Assembly (NCBI RefSeq): GCF_002836975.1
Contig: NZ_NIJK01000036.1
Span: 1-64,000 of the forward strand
Source of the DNA: Shewanella indica
GTDB lineage: Bacteria > Pseudomonadota > Gammaproteobacteria > Enterobacterales > Shewanellaceae
Length of the DNA stretch: 64,000 nucleotides
Direction of reading: 5' to 3'
Position numbers and translations under genes: made by a program
Shown here: positions 46,695 through 56,645 of the stretch, piece after piece
Numbering within the stretch: the stretch's first letter is position 1
How the letters are laid out: every line of letters begins with the position of its first letter
The notes under the pieces: model-generated
Database searches by the model: none
Seen by the model: the letters and a program-made list of their open reading frames with translations, nothing else
Told to the model about the DNA's origin: nothing

Positions 46695-47828
46695 ATGCAA
46701 TTAAGTCGTAGGCATTTTATTCAGGCCGGTTTAGCCGGTACCGCACTGGGGCTCAGTGGCTGCAGTAATTTCTCTCTATCTTCCCAGGAGCAGGCCCAAG
46801 CTACTGTCTCCAAGGGGCCCCTGGCGCTGAACTTCAATGAAAACCCACTGGGGATGCCAAGCAGCGCCAGAGAAGCCATTATGCAACATATGGGCGAGGC
46901 GCACCTGTATCCCGACAGTGCCCGTCAGGCCTTGCTCAAGCGCCTGGCAAGCTATCACGGTATCAGCCAAGAGCAGCTCATCTACGGCAATGGCTCTTCC
47001 GAAGTACTCAAGTTCGCCATAGATGCCATGGCCAGCGCTCACTGCCAGTTGGTAATGCCCAAACCTACCTTTGACATAGTGGCCGACTATGCCAAGGCCC
47101 GGGGGCTCAAGGTAACTGAAGTGCCGCTGACCGCCGAGCTGCAAACCGATATCGCCGCTATGCAAGCCGCCGTGGCCGCGCACTCTGGCCCTTCCATTGT
47201 CTATCTGTGTAACCCCAACAACCCAACCGGCCTCTTGCTGCCCAAGGCGCCGGTTGCACAGTGGCTGGCCAAGGCCAGTCCCGCGCTGCAGTTTATTATT
47301 GATGAGGCCTACGGCGAGTATGCCGGTAGCGATTTCCAATCCGCGCTGCCGTTCATCCAAAATGGCCAGAAACACACGGTGCTGACCAAGACATTCTCCA
47401 AAGCATGGGGAATGGCGGGACTGAGGGCCGGTTATGCCATTGCCACTCCGGAAATGATAGCCGCCATGCAGGCCCAGGCGAGTTTTGACAACGCCAACCT
47501 GTTTGCCCTCTATGGGGCGGCAGCAGTGTTGGATGACAGCGCCTGGCTGGCGCAGACCCGCAGCAACAACTTAGAGGCCGGTGCCATTATCATTGCCACA
47601 CTCAAACAGTTGGGGCTCGACTATCTGCCACTCAACGCCAGTTTTATTTTCCACCGCATCAAGGGCAATAATGAAGACTATCGCAAGCGGATGCAGCAGG
47701 CCGGCATTCTGGTAGGCCGCACCTTCCCAGGGCTTGAAGGCTGGAATCGCTTGACCTTGGGCACACCAATGCAGATGCAACAAGTTGCCAAAGAGATGCA
47801 ACGTCTGCGTTTGGAAGGTTTGCTCTAA
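46695..47828 (+). CDS. Exported histidinol-phosphate-aminotransferase-like PLP enzyme
   Basis: 377 residues. The N-terminus has a twin-arginine signal (SRRHFIQAGLAGTALGLSG) ending in a lipobox-like LSGC with Cys23, so the enzyme is probably exported folded, with its cofactor, and perhaps lipid-anchored. The aminotransferase core is intact: LNFNENPLGMP, YGNGSSEVLKFAI, VYLCNPNNPTG, IIDEAYGEY and the PLP lysine in LTKTFSKAWGMAGLRAGYA. It is related to HisC/Cobc-type class II enzymes but is not in a histidine operon. The substrate in the periplasm is unknown. Confidence 0.88.
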   Translation: MQLSRRHFIQAGLAGTALGLSGCSNFSLSSQEQAQATVSKGPLALNFNENPLGMPSSAREAIMQHMGEAHLYPDSARQALLKRLASYHGISQEQLIYGNGSSEVLKFAIDAMASAHCQLVMPKPTFDIVADYAKARGLKVTEVPLTAELQTDIAAMQAAVAAHSGPSIVYLCNPNNPTGLLLPKAPVAQWLAKASPALQFIIDEAYGEYAGSDFQSALPFIQNGQKHTVLTKTFSKAWGMAGLRAGYAIATPEMIAAMQAQASFDNANLFALYGAAAVLDDSAWLAQTRSNNLEAGAIIIATLKQLGLDYLPLNASFIFHRIKGNNEDYRKRMQQAGILVGRTFPGLEGWNRLTLGTPMQMQQVAKEMQRLRLEGLL

Positions 47829-47834
47829 TTTCTC

Positions 47835-47881
47835 TTTCAAGAGCTGTTTCAAGAGCTGTTTCAAGTGCTCTTTCAAGTGCC
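47835..47881. repeat. Four tandem 12-bp repeats
   Basis: TTTCAAGAGCTG, twice, then TTTCAAGTGCTC and TTTCAAGTGCC in direct succession after the aminotransferase stop. Possibly slippage-generated, or pairing sites in the leader of the next gene. Confidence 0.75.
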
Positions 47882-47934
47882 TTGGCTTTTCGCTAGACTC
47901 GGACTTTCGCAGCCTTTTTCAGAAGGATTCTGAT

Positions 47935-48393
47935 ATGCAAGTCCAATCCATTCTGGGGGCGTTATTCGCCCTCGGTTTCTCCCTGTCGTTGCAAGCCGCC
48001 CCCGGCGAGCTGGTCATCAACAAAAATGCCAAGCCCAAATCCTCAAACCGCTATATCGAAGCCGTTCATCAAGAGATCCCGGTAGCGGGAGCCAGTGAGG
48101 CCCAGGTTCGTTATGCCATTCTCGAAGGTATGCTCAGCACCAAGGGCTTTGCCTGGGTATACGAGGGCGAAGGTGAGGGCTATATCCTGGCCCGTTTCGA
48201 CTATCGTGGCGACACTAATGTGATGCGCATTGAATACGACGCCAACTATATTCAGCTTAAATACCACGCCGCCCTGGGGGATTTTGTCTGCAAGAAGCTG
48301 ATTGATGATATCTGCTACAAGAATGGCCGTGGCTATTACAACTACATCAAGAATCTGCGTCTCTCCATCGCCCAGGAGCTGAAAAAATCATGA
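47935..48393 (+). CDS. Small secreted protein of unknown function
   Basis: 152 residues from the ATG at 47935, which has AAGGA seven bases upstream. A signal peptide (SILGALFALGFSLSLQAA) is followed by a compact domain with EAQVRYAILEGMLSTKGFAW, VMRIEYDANYIQLKY and two or three cysteines. The C-terminus is RLSIAQELKKS. The next gene encodes a protein of the same layout, and the two overlap by ATGA (48390-48393). No family name recognised. Confidence 0.82.
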   Translation: MQVQSILGALFALGFSLSLQAAPGELVINKNAKPKSSNRYIEAVHQEIPVAGASEAQVRYAILEGMLSTKGFAWVYEGEGEGYILARFDYRGDTNVMRIEYDANYIQLKYHAALGDFVCKKLIDDICYKNGRGYYNYIKNLRLSIAQELKKS

Positions 48394-48806
48394 AACGAAT
48401 ACTACTGCCGCTGCTGCTGAATCTGGTATGGCTGAACCCGGCTTCCGCCGAGACTGAATATCAATTGCAACGCTGGCAAAACCCAGTACCCACAGGTGGT
48501 TATGTGCAGGATATCCCCGCCATGTTGCAGCGGGCCGTTACCCGGGATAACTGGGAACTGGAAACTGCCGCTGATGGCACCTGGCTCGCCCGGCTCAATA
48601 ACTACAAGGGATACACGGTCGAAGTAGAAGTCGCACGACAGGCACAGGAACTGCAGCTTAGCCTGATCTCCAGCCGCTGCGATTGCAAAATGGACCAGGC
48701 CAAAATCGACAGCTGGTTAATTCGCCTCAGGCGCAATATCGCCCTTGAAGTCACCAAAGCCGCCAGAGATGAGAGTTTGCGACAAAAGCTGAAGGCCAAA
48801 TATTAA
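48390..48806 (+). CDS. Small secreted protein, likely paralogue of the preceding one
   Basis: 138 residues with signal peptide (ILLPLLLNLVWLNPASA). As in the preceding protein, a pattern of helix (DIPAMLQRAVTRDNWELE), paired strands (YTVEVEVARQAQELQLSLIS), a cysteine pair (CDCK) and a final helix with RLRRNIALEV. The shared layout suggests old duplication. The function is unknown; both are probably periplasmic. Confidence 0.8.
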   Translation: MKRILLPLLLNLVWLNPASAETEYQLQRWQNPVPTGGYVQDIPAMLQRAVTRDNWELETAADGTWLARLNNYKGYTVEVEVARQAQELQLSLISSRCDCKMDQAKIDSWLIRLRRNIALEVTKAARDESLRQKLKAKY

Positions 48807-49095
48807 GGGTATTCCCGTGATTGGCAAAGGTGTCGAAATCTTAAGTTAACAAAAACTTGCTAGTCTGTGCGCCGGAACCTTTCATGCCACACAGCACAGG
48901 CTCCAAGGTGTGACAGTTGAAGCTTAATATCATTTACCGCTTTCACTCTGCCACACTTATGCTACCTTTCAGCGACGCTATAATAAGTAAAAATATGCAG
49001 CCTATCAGGAATAACGACTGCGAAATGGATCCTCGCCTCAGAATACGAGCCGACAGCAAGCTGCCGACTAAACCTAACAAGTGGGGATCTGTTTT

Positions 49096-50409
49096 ATGTT
49101 CTTCAATAAATCGTCCAGACATGCGCTGGAACAATGTCAATTGCAGCTATCCAGGCAACTGGCAACAGTACAAGCCATAGAGCAGTCGCTTGCCTGTGTG
49201 GTGTTCACACCCGAAGGCACTGTGATAGAAGCCAATCGCCTGTTTGCCGAGTTGTTTGGCCTGGAACAGGAAAAGCTCAAAGGCATGCCTCACAAAAGCT
49301 TGTGTCAAACCGATTATGCCGCCTCAACCCAGTACCGCAGGTTTTGGGAGCAGCTCAGGCAGGGGAAAGCCGCTGCAGGGGTGTTTGAACGTCGCCATGC
49401 AGATGGCAGCAGCATCTATTTGCAGGCCACCTACTTCCCTGTGTTTGAGCAGGGTAAAGTCACCCGCGTCATGAAAATTGCCGCCGATGTCACCAACAGC
49501 CAAATGGAAACCGACACTCAAAAAGCAGTGGCCAACGCCCTGGATAACTCCCAGGCGATTATCGAGTTTGACCCCAAGGGCAATATCATTGAAGCCAATG
49601 CCAATTTTCTCAATGTCATGGGCTATACCCGGACCGAACTGAAGGGACAACACCACAAGCTGTTTTGTGACGAAACCTTCTACCGGGAACACCCCCATTT
49701 TTGGGAAGAGCTCAACAAGGGCCAATTCAAGTCTGGGCTGTTTAAACGCTTCAATAAGCTGGGACAAACCGTCTGGCTAGAGGCCAGCTATAACCCAATA
49801 CGCAATGCCGCCGGTAAGGTAATCAAGGTGATTAAGTTTGCCAGTGATATCACCGCCAGGATAGAAAAGTCCCAGGCGATTAAAGAAGCGACCGAAATAG
49901 CCCACAGCACGGCGCTGAATACCGGTGCCACAGTCGAGCAAGCCATAGATAGTCTCGACAGGGTAACTGTTACCTCCAACAGCATAACCTATCAGGTGCA
50001 GCAGGCCGCAGAGGCGATAACTCAACTCAATGAGCAGTCGCGCCATATTCAGGCAATTGTCTCGACCATCAGCGCCATTGCCGAGCAGACCAATCTGTTG
50101 GCGCTCAATGCCGCAATTGAAGCGGCCCGCGCCGGTGAGCAGGGTCGGGGCTTTGCCGTTGTCGCCGATGAAGTCAGGCAACTGGCGGCCCGCACCAGTG
50201 AGTCCACCAAGGAGATAGGCTCTGTCGTCAGTCAAAATGGTCAGCTTACAGACAAGGCCACCCGGGAAATGGCGGCGGTGGCCGAGGCGGCCAACCAAGG
50301 TAAAATCCAACTGCAGGATGTCGCGGACCTAATGAGCGCAATTCTCGATGGTGCCCGCAATGTGGTTGATACTGTTGCGTCCCTGTCCGATGAACATCAG
50401 GGACATTGA
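49096..50409 (+). CDS. Soluble methyl-accepting chemotaxis protein with two PAS domains
   Basis: 437 residues from the ATG at 49096 (GGGGA upstream); a GTG at 49081 is possible. There is no membrane segment. PAS 1 covers about residues 25-125 ([20 protein letters not shown]), PAS 2 about 150-250 ([20 protein letters not shown]), with the Aer-like [11 protein letters not shown]. The signalling hairpin tip is complete ([22 protein letters not shown], then [13 protein letters not shown]). It probably senses a cytoplasmic redox or ligand signal through bound cofactor and addresses CheA/CheW. Confidence 0.92.
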   Translation: MFFNKSSRHALEQCQLQLSRQLATVQAIEQSLACVVFTPEGTVIEANRLFAELFGLEQEKLKGMPHKSLCQTDYAASTQYRRFWEQLRQGKAAAGVFERRHADGSSIYLQATYFPVFEQGKVTRVMKIAADVTNSQMETDTQKAVANALDNSQAIIEFDPKGNIIEANANFLNVMGYTRTELKGQHHKLFCDETFYREHPHFWEELNKGQFKSGLFKRFNKLGQTVWLEASYNPIRNAAGKVIKVIKFASDITARIEKSQAIKEATEIAHSTALNTGATVEQAIDSLDRVTVTSNSITYQVQQAAEAITQLNEQSRHIQAIVSTISAIAEQTNLLALNAAIEAARAGEQGRGFAVVADEVRQLAARTSESTKEIGSVVSQNGQLTDKATREMAAVAEAANQGKIQLQDVADLMSAILDGARNVVDTVASLSDEHQGH

Positions 50410-50435
50410 TCCGAAGGCTTCTCCCGCCCCGCTAA

Positions 50436-50464
50436 AAAGCCCCCCAGCCAAGGCCGGGGGCTTT
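50436..50464. terminator. Terminator after the chemotaxis gene
   Basis: AAAGCCCCC / GGGGGCTTT with an inner GCC-AA-GGC stem. T-run short on the plus strand; on the minus strand TTTTT follows. Confidence 0.75.
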
Positions 50465-50632
50465 CGTCAGATCTTGAGTTTATCCATCTGATCGTTTTGA
50501 CTATGTCGCAACTGCGCCAGCGTCGGGCACAATGCGCGTGCAGACAAAAAAGTTAACAGCGACAAAATTGCAGCTTGGACAGGCCAAGCCTCAAGCAACT
50601 CAAATGAATAAGCCTCTTTTTACTACAGACAT

Positions 50633-50658
50633 AAAAAAAGGGAAGCGCTGGGCTTCCC
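50633..50658 (-). terminator. Terminator of the putrescine operon
   Basis: GGGAAGC / GCTTCCC with a five-base loop, followed on the minus strand by seven T residues, 15 bases after the gabT stop. Confidence 0.9.
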
Positions 50659-50673
50659 TATCATCCTTCTGGC

Positions 50674-51945
50674 TCAACTACGCAGTTGCCGGAAACACTC
50701 GGCAATAATCTCCAGCCCCTGCTGTAGATCCCTGTCACTGACGGTCAAAGGCACCAAGAGGCGCAGCACATTGCCATAAGTGCCACAGGAAAGCAGGATA
50801 AGACCGCGCTCCCGCGCCAAGGTGAGGACTCGTGCACAATACTCGGGCTTGGGCACACCGTCTTCAACCAGCTCCATGGCCACCATGGCGCCCAGGCCGC
50901 GAACATCGGCAATAAAGTCGTACTCCTGCTGCAGCTTGCCAAGCGCTTCTTTAATGACAGTACCCACCTGGTTAGCCCGCGCCAGCAGCTGTTCCTTCTC
51001 GAAGGTTTCTATCACCGCCAGGGCGGCAGCGCAGGCAAGCGGATTGCCGCCATAGGTGCCTCCCAAACCGCCGGGGCCTATGGCATCCATCATCTCGGCC
51101 CGGCCGGTAATGCCGGAGAGCGGGAAACCACCGGCAATGGACTTGGCAAAAGTCGTGATATCGGCGGCAACACCCATCTGCTCCATGGCAAAGAAGGTGC
51201 CGGTACGGCCGGCGCCCGTCTGCACCTCATCGGCAATCAGCACTATCCCTTCCTTGTCACACAGCTTGCGCAGCCGCGCCATAAACTCGGGGGATGCGGC
51301 ATAGAAGCCGCCCTCGCCCTGCACCGGCTCAAGAATAATGGCGGCAATATCCGCCGGTTCGGCATCATTCTTGAAAATCTGCTCGATGGACTTCATCGCA
51401 TCGTCGTCACTCACCCCATGCAGCGCGCAGGGATACTGGGCGCGAAACACGTTGGCCTGCATCAGCCCCATGCCCTTACTGTAGGGCGCCACTTTGCCGG
51501 TGAGTGCCAGCGTTGCCATGGTGCGGCCATGATAGCCTGAGGTAAAGGCGATGACGCCGCTGCGTTTGGTATAGGCCCTGGCGACCTTAAGAGCATTTTC
51601 CACCGCCTCCGAGCCACTGGTAAACAGCGCCGACTTCTTGGCGAAATCCCCGGGGACCAGGGCGTTGAGCTTCTCGCAGACGGCCACATAACTCTCATAG
51701 CCCAGCACCATAAAACAGGTATGGGAGAAATCTTCCAACTGGCGGGCAACCGCCTGCTTGACTCTGGGATGCAGGTGCCCGGTATTGAGCACGGCTATGC
51801 CACCGGCAAAGTCCAGATATTCGCGGCCCTCGACGTCCCATACCCGGGCATTTTCCGCCCGTTCCACAAACACAGGGTGTATCTGTCCCACACCCGGTGC
51901 CACTGCGGCCTGGCGCCGCACCATCAGAGAGTCATTGCTTATCAT
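50674..51945 (-). CDS. gabT: 4-Aminobutyrate aminotransferase
   Basis: 423 residues, class III PLP aminotransferase. The gamma-amino group of GABA is passed to 2-oxoglutarate to give succinate semialdehyde. Motifs: YLDFAGGIAVLNTGHLHPRV, ALFTSGSEAVENALKVAR, ALTGKVAPY, IIADEVQTGAGRTG-type region (here LIADEVQTGAGRTGTFFAME) and the PLP lysine in TTFAKSIAGGFPLSG. Last gene of the operon. PuuE-type enzymes are so similar that the choice of symbol is by context with gabD. Confidence 0.94.
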   Translation of the reverse strand: MISNDSLMVRRQAAVAPGVGQIHPVFVERAENARVWDVEGREYLDFAGGIAVLNTGHLHPRVKQAVARQLEDFSHTCFMVLGYESYVAVCEKLNALVPGDFAKKSALFTSGSEAVENALKVARAYTKRSGVIAFTSGYHGRTMATLALTGKVAPYSKGMGLMQANVFRAQYPCALHGVSDDDAMKSIEQIFKNDAEPADIAAIILEPVQGEGGFYAASPEFMARLRKLCDKEGIVLIADEVQTGAGRTGTFFAMEQMGVAADITTFAKSIAGGFPLSGITGRAEMMDAIGPGGLGGTYGGNPLACAAALAVIETFEKEQLLARANQVGTVIKEALGKLQQEYDFIADVRGLGAMVAMELVEDGVPKPEYCARVLTLARERGLILLSCGTYGNVLRLLVPLTVSDRDLQQGLEIIAECFRQLRS

Positions 51946-51992
51946 CCTGCTATCCTCTGTTGTTGTCCCGGCATCGCCGGGACATGGGTTAA

Positions 51993-53435
51993 TCAGACCG
52001 AGAGGCAGAGATACTTGATCTCCAGATATTCCTCTATGCCGTATTTAGAGCCTTCCCGTCCCAGCCCCGAGGCCTTGATGCCACCAAAAGGCGCCACTTC
52101 GTTGGAGATAAGCCCGGTATTGATCCCCACCATGCCGTATTCCAGCGCCTCGGCGACTTTCCAGACTCTGGAGATATCCCTGGCGTAGAAATAGGCCGCC
52201 AAGCCAAACTCGGTATCGTTGGCCATGGCGATCACTTCATCGACACTGTCGAAGCGGAACAGCGGCGCCAGCGGGCCAAAGGTTTCCTCTTTGGCGACCC
52301 GCATGCTGCCATTTACCTCGGTCAAAATAGTGGGCTCGAAGAAGTTACCGCCCAGCGCCCGGCCGCCTGTCTTGACTCTGGCGCCTTTGGAGACGGCATC
52401 CTCGAGATGAGCCTGCACCTTTTTCACCGCATTCTTGTCGATAAGCGGCCCTGTGGTAATGCCGGACTCTGTGCCAACACCCACCTTGAGCTCGGCCACT
52501 TTGGCGGCCAGCTTTTCGCTAAAAGCATCATAAACGGACGACTGCACATAGATGCGGTTGGCGCAGACGCAGGTCTGGCCGGCATTGCGGTATTTGGAGA
52601 TCATCGCCCCTTCGACCGCAGCATCCAGATCAGCATCATCAAACACGATAAAGGGCGCGTTGCCGCCGAGCTCCAGTGACAGTTTCTTCAGGGTGGCGGC
52701 GCATTGCTGCATTAGATGAATGCCCACGCCGGTCGAGCCGGTGAAAGACAGCTTACGCACCACGGCGCTGTCGCAAAGGGTATTGCCTATCGCCTTGGCA
52801 TCACCGGTAATCACGCTGAAGACGCCGGGAGGAATGCCCGCTTCAATCGCCAGGTAGGCCAGCGCCAGAGCGGTAAAAGGGGTCTGCGGCGCCGGTTTGA
52901 CTATCATGGTGCAACCGGCCGCCAGTGCAGGACCCGCCTTACGGGTGATCATCGCCGCCGGGAAGTTCCAGGGCGTAATGGCCGCGGTCACGCCCACGGG
53001 CTGCTTGATCACCAACAGGCGCTTGTCCTGTTGATGGCCTGGGATCGTATCGCCGTAAACCCGCTTGCCCTCTTCGGCAAACCACTCGATAAAGGAAGCA
53101 GCATAGGTGACCTCACCGCGGGCTTCTGCCAGAGGCTTACCCTGCTCTGTGGTCATCAGCAGCGCCAGGTCATCGGCGTGTTGGTTGATAAGCTCGAACC
53201 AGCGTTTGAGAATGCTGCTGCGCTCTTTGGCGGTCAACGCCCGCCAGGCCGGAAGAGCCCGCTCGGCGGCATCTATGGCTCTGTGGGTTTCAAATGCGCC
53301 CATCTCGGGCACACTGCCGATACGCTCGCCGGTGGCCGGGTTGAAAATATTGACCTTCTTGCCTGAGTCTGCGTCCAGCCACTGGCCATCGATATAGGCT
53401 TGTTCACGCAGCAGCTCACTCTGATTAAGTTTCAT
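51993..53435 (-). CDS. gabD: Succinate-semialdehyde dehydrogenase (NADP+)
   Basis: 480 residues. It oxidises succinate semialdehyde to succinate, feeding the TCA cycle. ALDH motifs: AAITPWNFPAAMITRK, FTGSTGVGIHL, LELGGNAPFIVFDDAD and the catalytic cysteine in NAGQTCVCANR. Sequence and length fit GabD rather than PuuC, the gamma-glutamyl-aminobutyraldehyde dehydrogenase, which is missing from this cluster. RBS AGGAG precedes the ATG. Confidence 0.94.
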   Translation of the reverse strand: MKLNQSELLREQAYIDGQWLDADSGKKVNIFNPATGERIGSVPEMGAFETHRAIDAAERALPAWRALTAKERSSILKRWFELINQHADDLALLMTTEQGKPLAEARGEVTYAASFIEWFAEEGKRVYGDTIPGHQQDKRLLVIKQPVGVTAAITPWNFPAAMITRKAGPALAAGCTMIVKPAPQTPFTALALAYLAIEAGIPPGVFSVITGDAKAIGNTLCDSAVVRKLSFTGSTGVGIHLMQQCAATLKKLSLELGGNAPFIVFDDADLDAAVEGAMISKYRNAGQTCVCANRIYVQSSVYDAFSEKLAAKVAELKVGVGTESGITTGPLIDKNAVKKVQAHLEDAVSKGARVKTGGRALGGNFFEPTILTEVNGSMRVAKEETFGPLAPLFRFDSVDEVIAMANDTEFGLAAYFYARDISRVWKVAEALEYGMVGINTGLISNEVAPFGGIKASGLGREGSKYGIEEYLEIKYLCLSV

Positions 53436-53481
53436 TGCGACTCCTTTAAATGGGCGCCAAGCGCCCTTGTACGGATAGGCA

Positions 53482-54768
53482 TCAAATACCCAGTTTGTCC
53501 CTCAGGCTGTAATACCAGGCGCCGAGCGCAGAAAAGGGGACTCGCAGGGCATGTCCGCCGGGAAATGGATAATGGGGCAGGCTGGCAAAAGCATCGAAAC
53601 GCTCCGCCTGTCCGGTCAGCACCTCGGCAATCAACTTGCCCGCCAGGTGGGTATAAGTCACCCCATGACCACTGCAGCCCTGGGAGTAATAGATGTTGCT
53701 GCCAATCCTGCCGACCTGAGGCAAACGGGAGAGTGTCAGCAGAAAGTTGCCTGTCCAGGTATAGTCGATACGGACCCCTTTCAATTGGGGGAAGGTCTTG
53801 ATCAGCTTGGGCAGGATAATCGCTTTGATATTCTCCGGATCTCGGGCGCCGTACACTACACCGCCACCATAGATCAGGCGTTTGTCGGCCGACAGGCGGA
53901 AATAATCCAGCAGATAGTTACAGTCCTCGACGCAGTAGTCCTGCGGCAACAGACTGTGGGCCAACTCTTCACCCAAGGGTTCTGTCGTGATTACCTGGGT
54001 ACCGCAAGGCATGGATTTGGCAGCAAGTTGGGGCAGCAGTTTGCCAAGATAGGCATTTCCTGCCACCACCACAAACCTGGCCTTAACCTGGCCATTGGCG
54101 GTATGTACTATAGGGTACTCCCCTTCGTCGATACGTACTACGGCCGAATCCTCAAAAATTTTTCCACCGAGAGATTCCACCGCCCTCGCCTCACCCAGCG
54201 CCAGGTTCAGCGGATGGATATGGCCACCACTCTTGTCCAGCAAGCCGCCGATATAACGGTCTGTATTGACCACCTGGCGAATGCCGGCATCATCCAACAG
54301 CTGCAGCTGTTCTGTGTGGCCATATCGCTCCCAGAGGGCTTTTTGCTGCTGCAGATGCCCCATCTGTTTGCGGTTGATGGCGGCAAATACTCCGCCGTTT
54401 TTGAGGTCACAATCTATCTGGTATTTTTCGATGCGTTCGCGGATGATGCGGCCGCCCTCGAAGGCCATTTCGCCAAAGAGCTTGGCCTGCGCCTTACCGA
54501 CAGTGCTCTCTATCACATCGAGATCGCGGCTGTAGCTGTTGACTATCTGGCCACCGTTGCGGCCAGAGGCGCCCCAACCCACTCTGGCCGCTTCCAATAC
54601 CACCACCTTGAAACCGGCCTCCAACAGGTGCAGCGCCGAGCTGAGTCCGGTATAACCGGCCCCTATCACACAGACATCGGTTTCCAGCACCTCGCTTAAG
54701 CTGTTGCGTTCACGGGTGTCATTGGCCGAATCGGCATAATAAGAGGAGGTGTGGGCAGTGGCAGTCAT
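53482..54768 (-). CDS. puuB: Gamma-glutamylputrescine oxidoreductase
   Basis: 428 residues, a DAO-family flavoprotein. It oxidises gamma-glutamylputrescine to the aldehyde. The FAD-binding fold is at the N-terminus (DVCVIGAGYTGLSSALHLLE, then VGWGASGRNGGQI), and the C-terminus has LSRLPQVGRIGSNIYYSQG. It lies between the transporter genes and gabD in the operon. A second, very similar gene begins at the right edge of the window. Confidence 0.92.
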   Translation of the reverse strand: MTATAHTSSYYADSANDTRERNSLSEVLETDVCVIGAGYTGLSSALHLLEAGFKVVVLEAARVGWGASGRNGGQIVNSYSRDLDVIESTVGKAQAKLFGEMAFEGGRIIRERIEKYQIDCDLKNGGVFAAINRKQMGHLQQQKALWERYGHTEQLQLLDDAGIRQVVNTDRYIGGLLDKSGGHIHPLNLALGEARAVESLGGKIFEDSAVVRIDEGEYPIVHTANGQVKARFVVVAGNAYLGKLLPQLAAKSMPCGTQVITTEPLGEELAHSLLPQDYCVEDCNYLLDYFRLSADKRLIYGGGVVYGARDPENIKAIILPKLIKTFPQLKGVRIDYTWTGNFLLTLSRLPQVGRIGSNIYYSQGCSGHGVTYTHLAGKLIAEVLTGQAERFDAFASLPHYPFPGGHALRVPFSALGAWYYSLRDKLGI

Positions 54769-54933
54769 GGTTAATCCAGCCTTTTATGTTTGTTATTTTT
54801 AACACTTGCATCATCCTACACAGTTAAATCGACTAAAACCAGTAGAAAACGCATTATAAAACACACTTTGTTCAAAATTTAAAACACATAAGAAAAATAG
54901 CGGCGGTGGCTGTCACAGCCAACCGCCTAATTG

Positions 54934-55749
54934 TTATTCCTCTGTTTGTCTGCTGCGGCGTTCGGCGCGGCGCGCCAGATACCAGGACAGGAAAGCGATC
55001 AGGGATACCACCAGAATGATCAGTGTCGCCAGGGCGTTGATCTTGGGGGACACCCCGAGCCGCACCGAGGAGAACACCACCATAGGCAGTGTGGTGGCGC
55101 CAGGTCCCGAGGCGAAGCTGGCAATCACCAGATCGTCCAGCGACAGGCTGAACGACAACAGCCAGCCCGCCATCAGCGCCGGGGCTATCATGGGCACAGT
55201 TATCAGGAAGAAGGTCTTCAGCGGTGTCGCCCCCAGATCCATCGCCGCCTCTTCAATAGAGAGATCCAACTCTCTGAGGCGCGATGACACCACCACGGCC
55301 ACATAGGCGGCGCAGAAGGTTGAATGGGCAATCCAGACTGTCATCCTGCCCCGCTCAGCCGGCCAACCGAGCAGATCCGACATATGCACAAACAGCAGCA
55401 TCAGCGACAGACCCGTGATCACCTCGGGCATAACCAAGGGCGCCGTAATCATGTTCGACAGCGTCAGCTTGGCCCAGGAGCGACGAAAACGTGTCATCAC
55501 AAAGGCCGCCATAGTGCCTATGATCACCGCCATGGTAGAGCTGTAAAAGGCGATTTGCAGACTGGTCCAGACCGCATCCAGTATCTGCTGATCGGCAAAC
55601 AGCTCGGCGTACCACTTGGCGGAAAAGCCGCCCCAGACAGTTACCAGTTTGGAGGCGTTGAAAGAGTAGAAAATCAGAATAAACATGGGGGCATACAGAA
55701 ACACCAGCCCAATCCATAACATCAGGGTCGAGAAACTCAGCTTCTTCAT
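54934..55749 (-). CDS. potI: Putrescine ABC transporter permease PotI
   Basis: 271 residues with six membrane segments. The inner-membrane permease signature for ABC coupling is EEAAMDLGATPLKTFFLITVP. The start overlaps potH by ATGA (55746-55749). Paired with PotH, it forms the channel for putrescine. Confidence 0.94.
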   Translation of the reverse strand: MKKLSFSTLMLWIGLVFLYAPMFILIFYSFNASKLVTVWGGFSAKWYAELFADQQILDAVWTSLQIAFYSSTMAVIIGTMAAFVMTRFRRSWAKLTLSNMITAPLVMPEVITGLSLMLLFVHMSDLLGWPAERGRMTVWIAHSTFCAAYVAVVVSSRLRELDLSIEEAAMDLGATPLKTFFLITVPMIAPALMAGWLLSFSLSLDDLVIASFASGPGATTLPMVVFSSVRLGVSPKINALATLIILVVSLIAFLSWYLARRAERRSRQTEE

Positions 55750-56645
55750 ATCTCTTTCTCCAGACTGCGGCTCTGATAGCGATGGAACAGGGTGATGGGC
55801 ACAATCAGCAGCACCAGCATCACTATCGCCAGCGATGAAGCCACCGGCCAGTCACGGTTGTTGAAGAACTCCTGCCACAGCACCTTACCTATCATCAGCG
55901 AGTCCGGCCCGCCAAGCAGCTCGGGGATCACAAACTCCCCCACGGCCGGAATAAACACCAGCATGGAACCGGCAATGACGCCGCTCGTGGACAGGGGCAG
56001 CGTCACTTTCCAGAAGGTATTGAGACTGCGGGAGCCGAGATCGGCCGCGGCTTCCAACAGGCTGACATCCAGCTTCACCAAGGTGGCGTACAGCGGCAGT
56101 ATCATAAAGGGCAGATACGCATAGATGATGCCGATATACACCGCCAGATTGGTATTGAGCATCTGCAGCGGCTCATCAACAATCCCGAGCCCCAGCAGCA
56201 GGTTATTGATAAGCCCAGTGTTACTCAAAATCCCCATCCAGGCGTAGACCCGAATAAGAAATGAGGTCCAGGAGGGTAACATCACCAACAATAGCAGCAC
56301 TGTCTGCAACCTGGCCGGCGCCCGGGCAATGGCATAGGCCATGGGATACCCCAGCAGCAGACAGCCTAGGGTGGAAACCAGCGCCATCTTGAGCGAGTTG
56401 AGATAGGCCGAGTAGTACATGGAGTCGCTGAGCAGCAACAGATAGTTACTCAGGTTGATAAATACCTGCAGCACTTCGTCGGCATACTGAAAGCTTGGTT
56501 CATAGGGCGGAATGGCAATCGCCGCGGTGGAAAAGCTTATCTTCAGTACTATGGCGAACGGCAGCGCGAAAAACAGCAGCAACCACAGATAGGGAAAGCC
56601 TATGGTCAGGTGGCGGCCTTTGAATCCTAACTTGAGCTTCTTCAT
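55746..56645 (-). CDS. potH: Putrescine ABC transporter permease PotH
   Basis: 299 residues with six membrane segments (YLWLLLFFALPFAIVLKISF near the start). The coupling motif is LEAAADLGSRSLNTFWKVTL. The start overlaps the potG stop (ATGA, 56642-56645). Confidence 0.94.
   Translation of the reverse strand: MKKLKLGFKGRHLTIGFPYLWLLLFFALPFAIVLKISFSTAAIAIPPYEPSFQYADEVLQVFINLSNYLLLLSDSMYYSAYLNSLKMALVSTLGCLLLGYPMAYAIARAPARLQTVLLLLVMLPSWTSFLIRVYAWMGILSNTGLINNLLLGLGIVDEPLQMLNTNLAVYIGIIYAYLPFMILPLYATLVKLDVSLLEAAADLGSRSLNTFWKVTLPLSTSGVIAGSMLVFIPAVGEFVIPELLGGPDSLMIGKVLWQEFFNNRDWPVASSLAIVMLVLLIVPITLFHRYQSRSLEKEI

Noticed and set aside
53551..54699. A 382-codon plus-strand frame opposite puuB
   Set aside because: It is the antisense shadow of a GC-rich gene; the flavoprotein motifs are on the minus strand.
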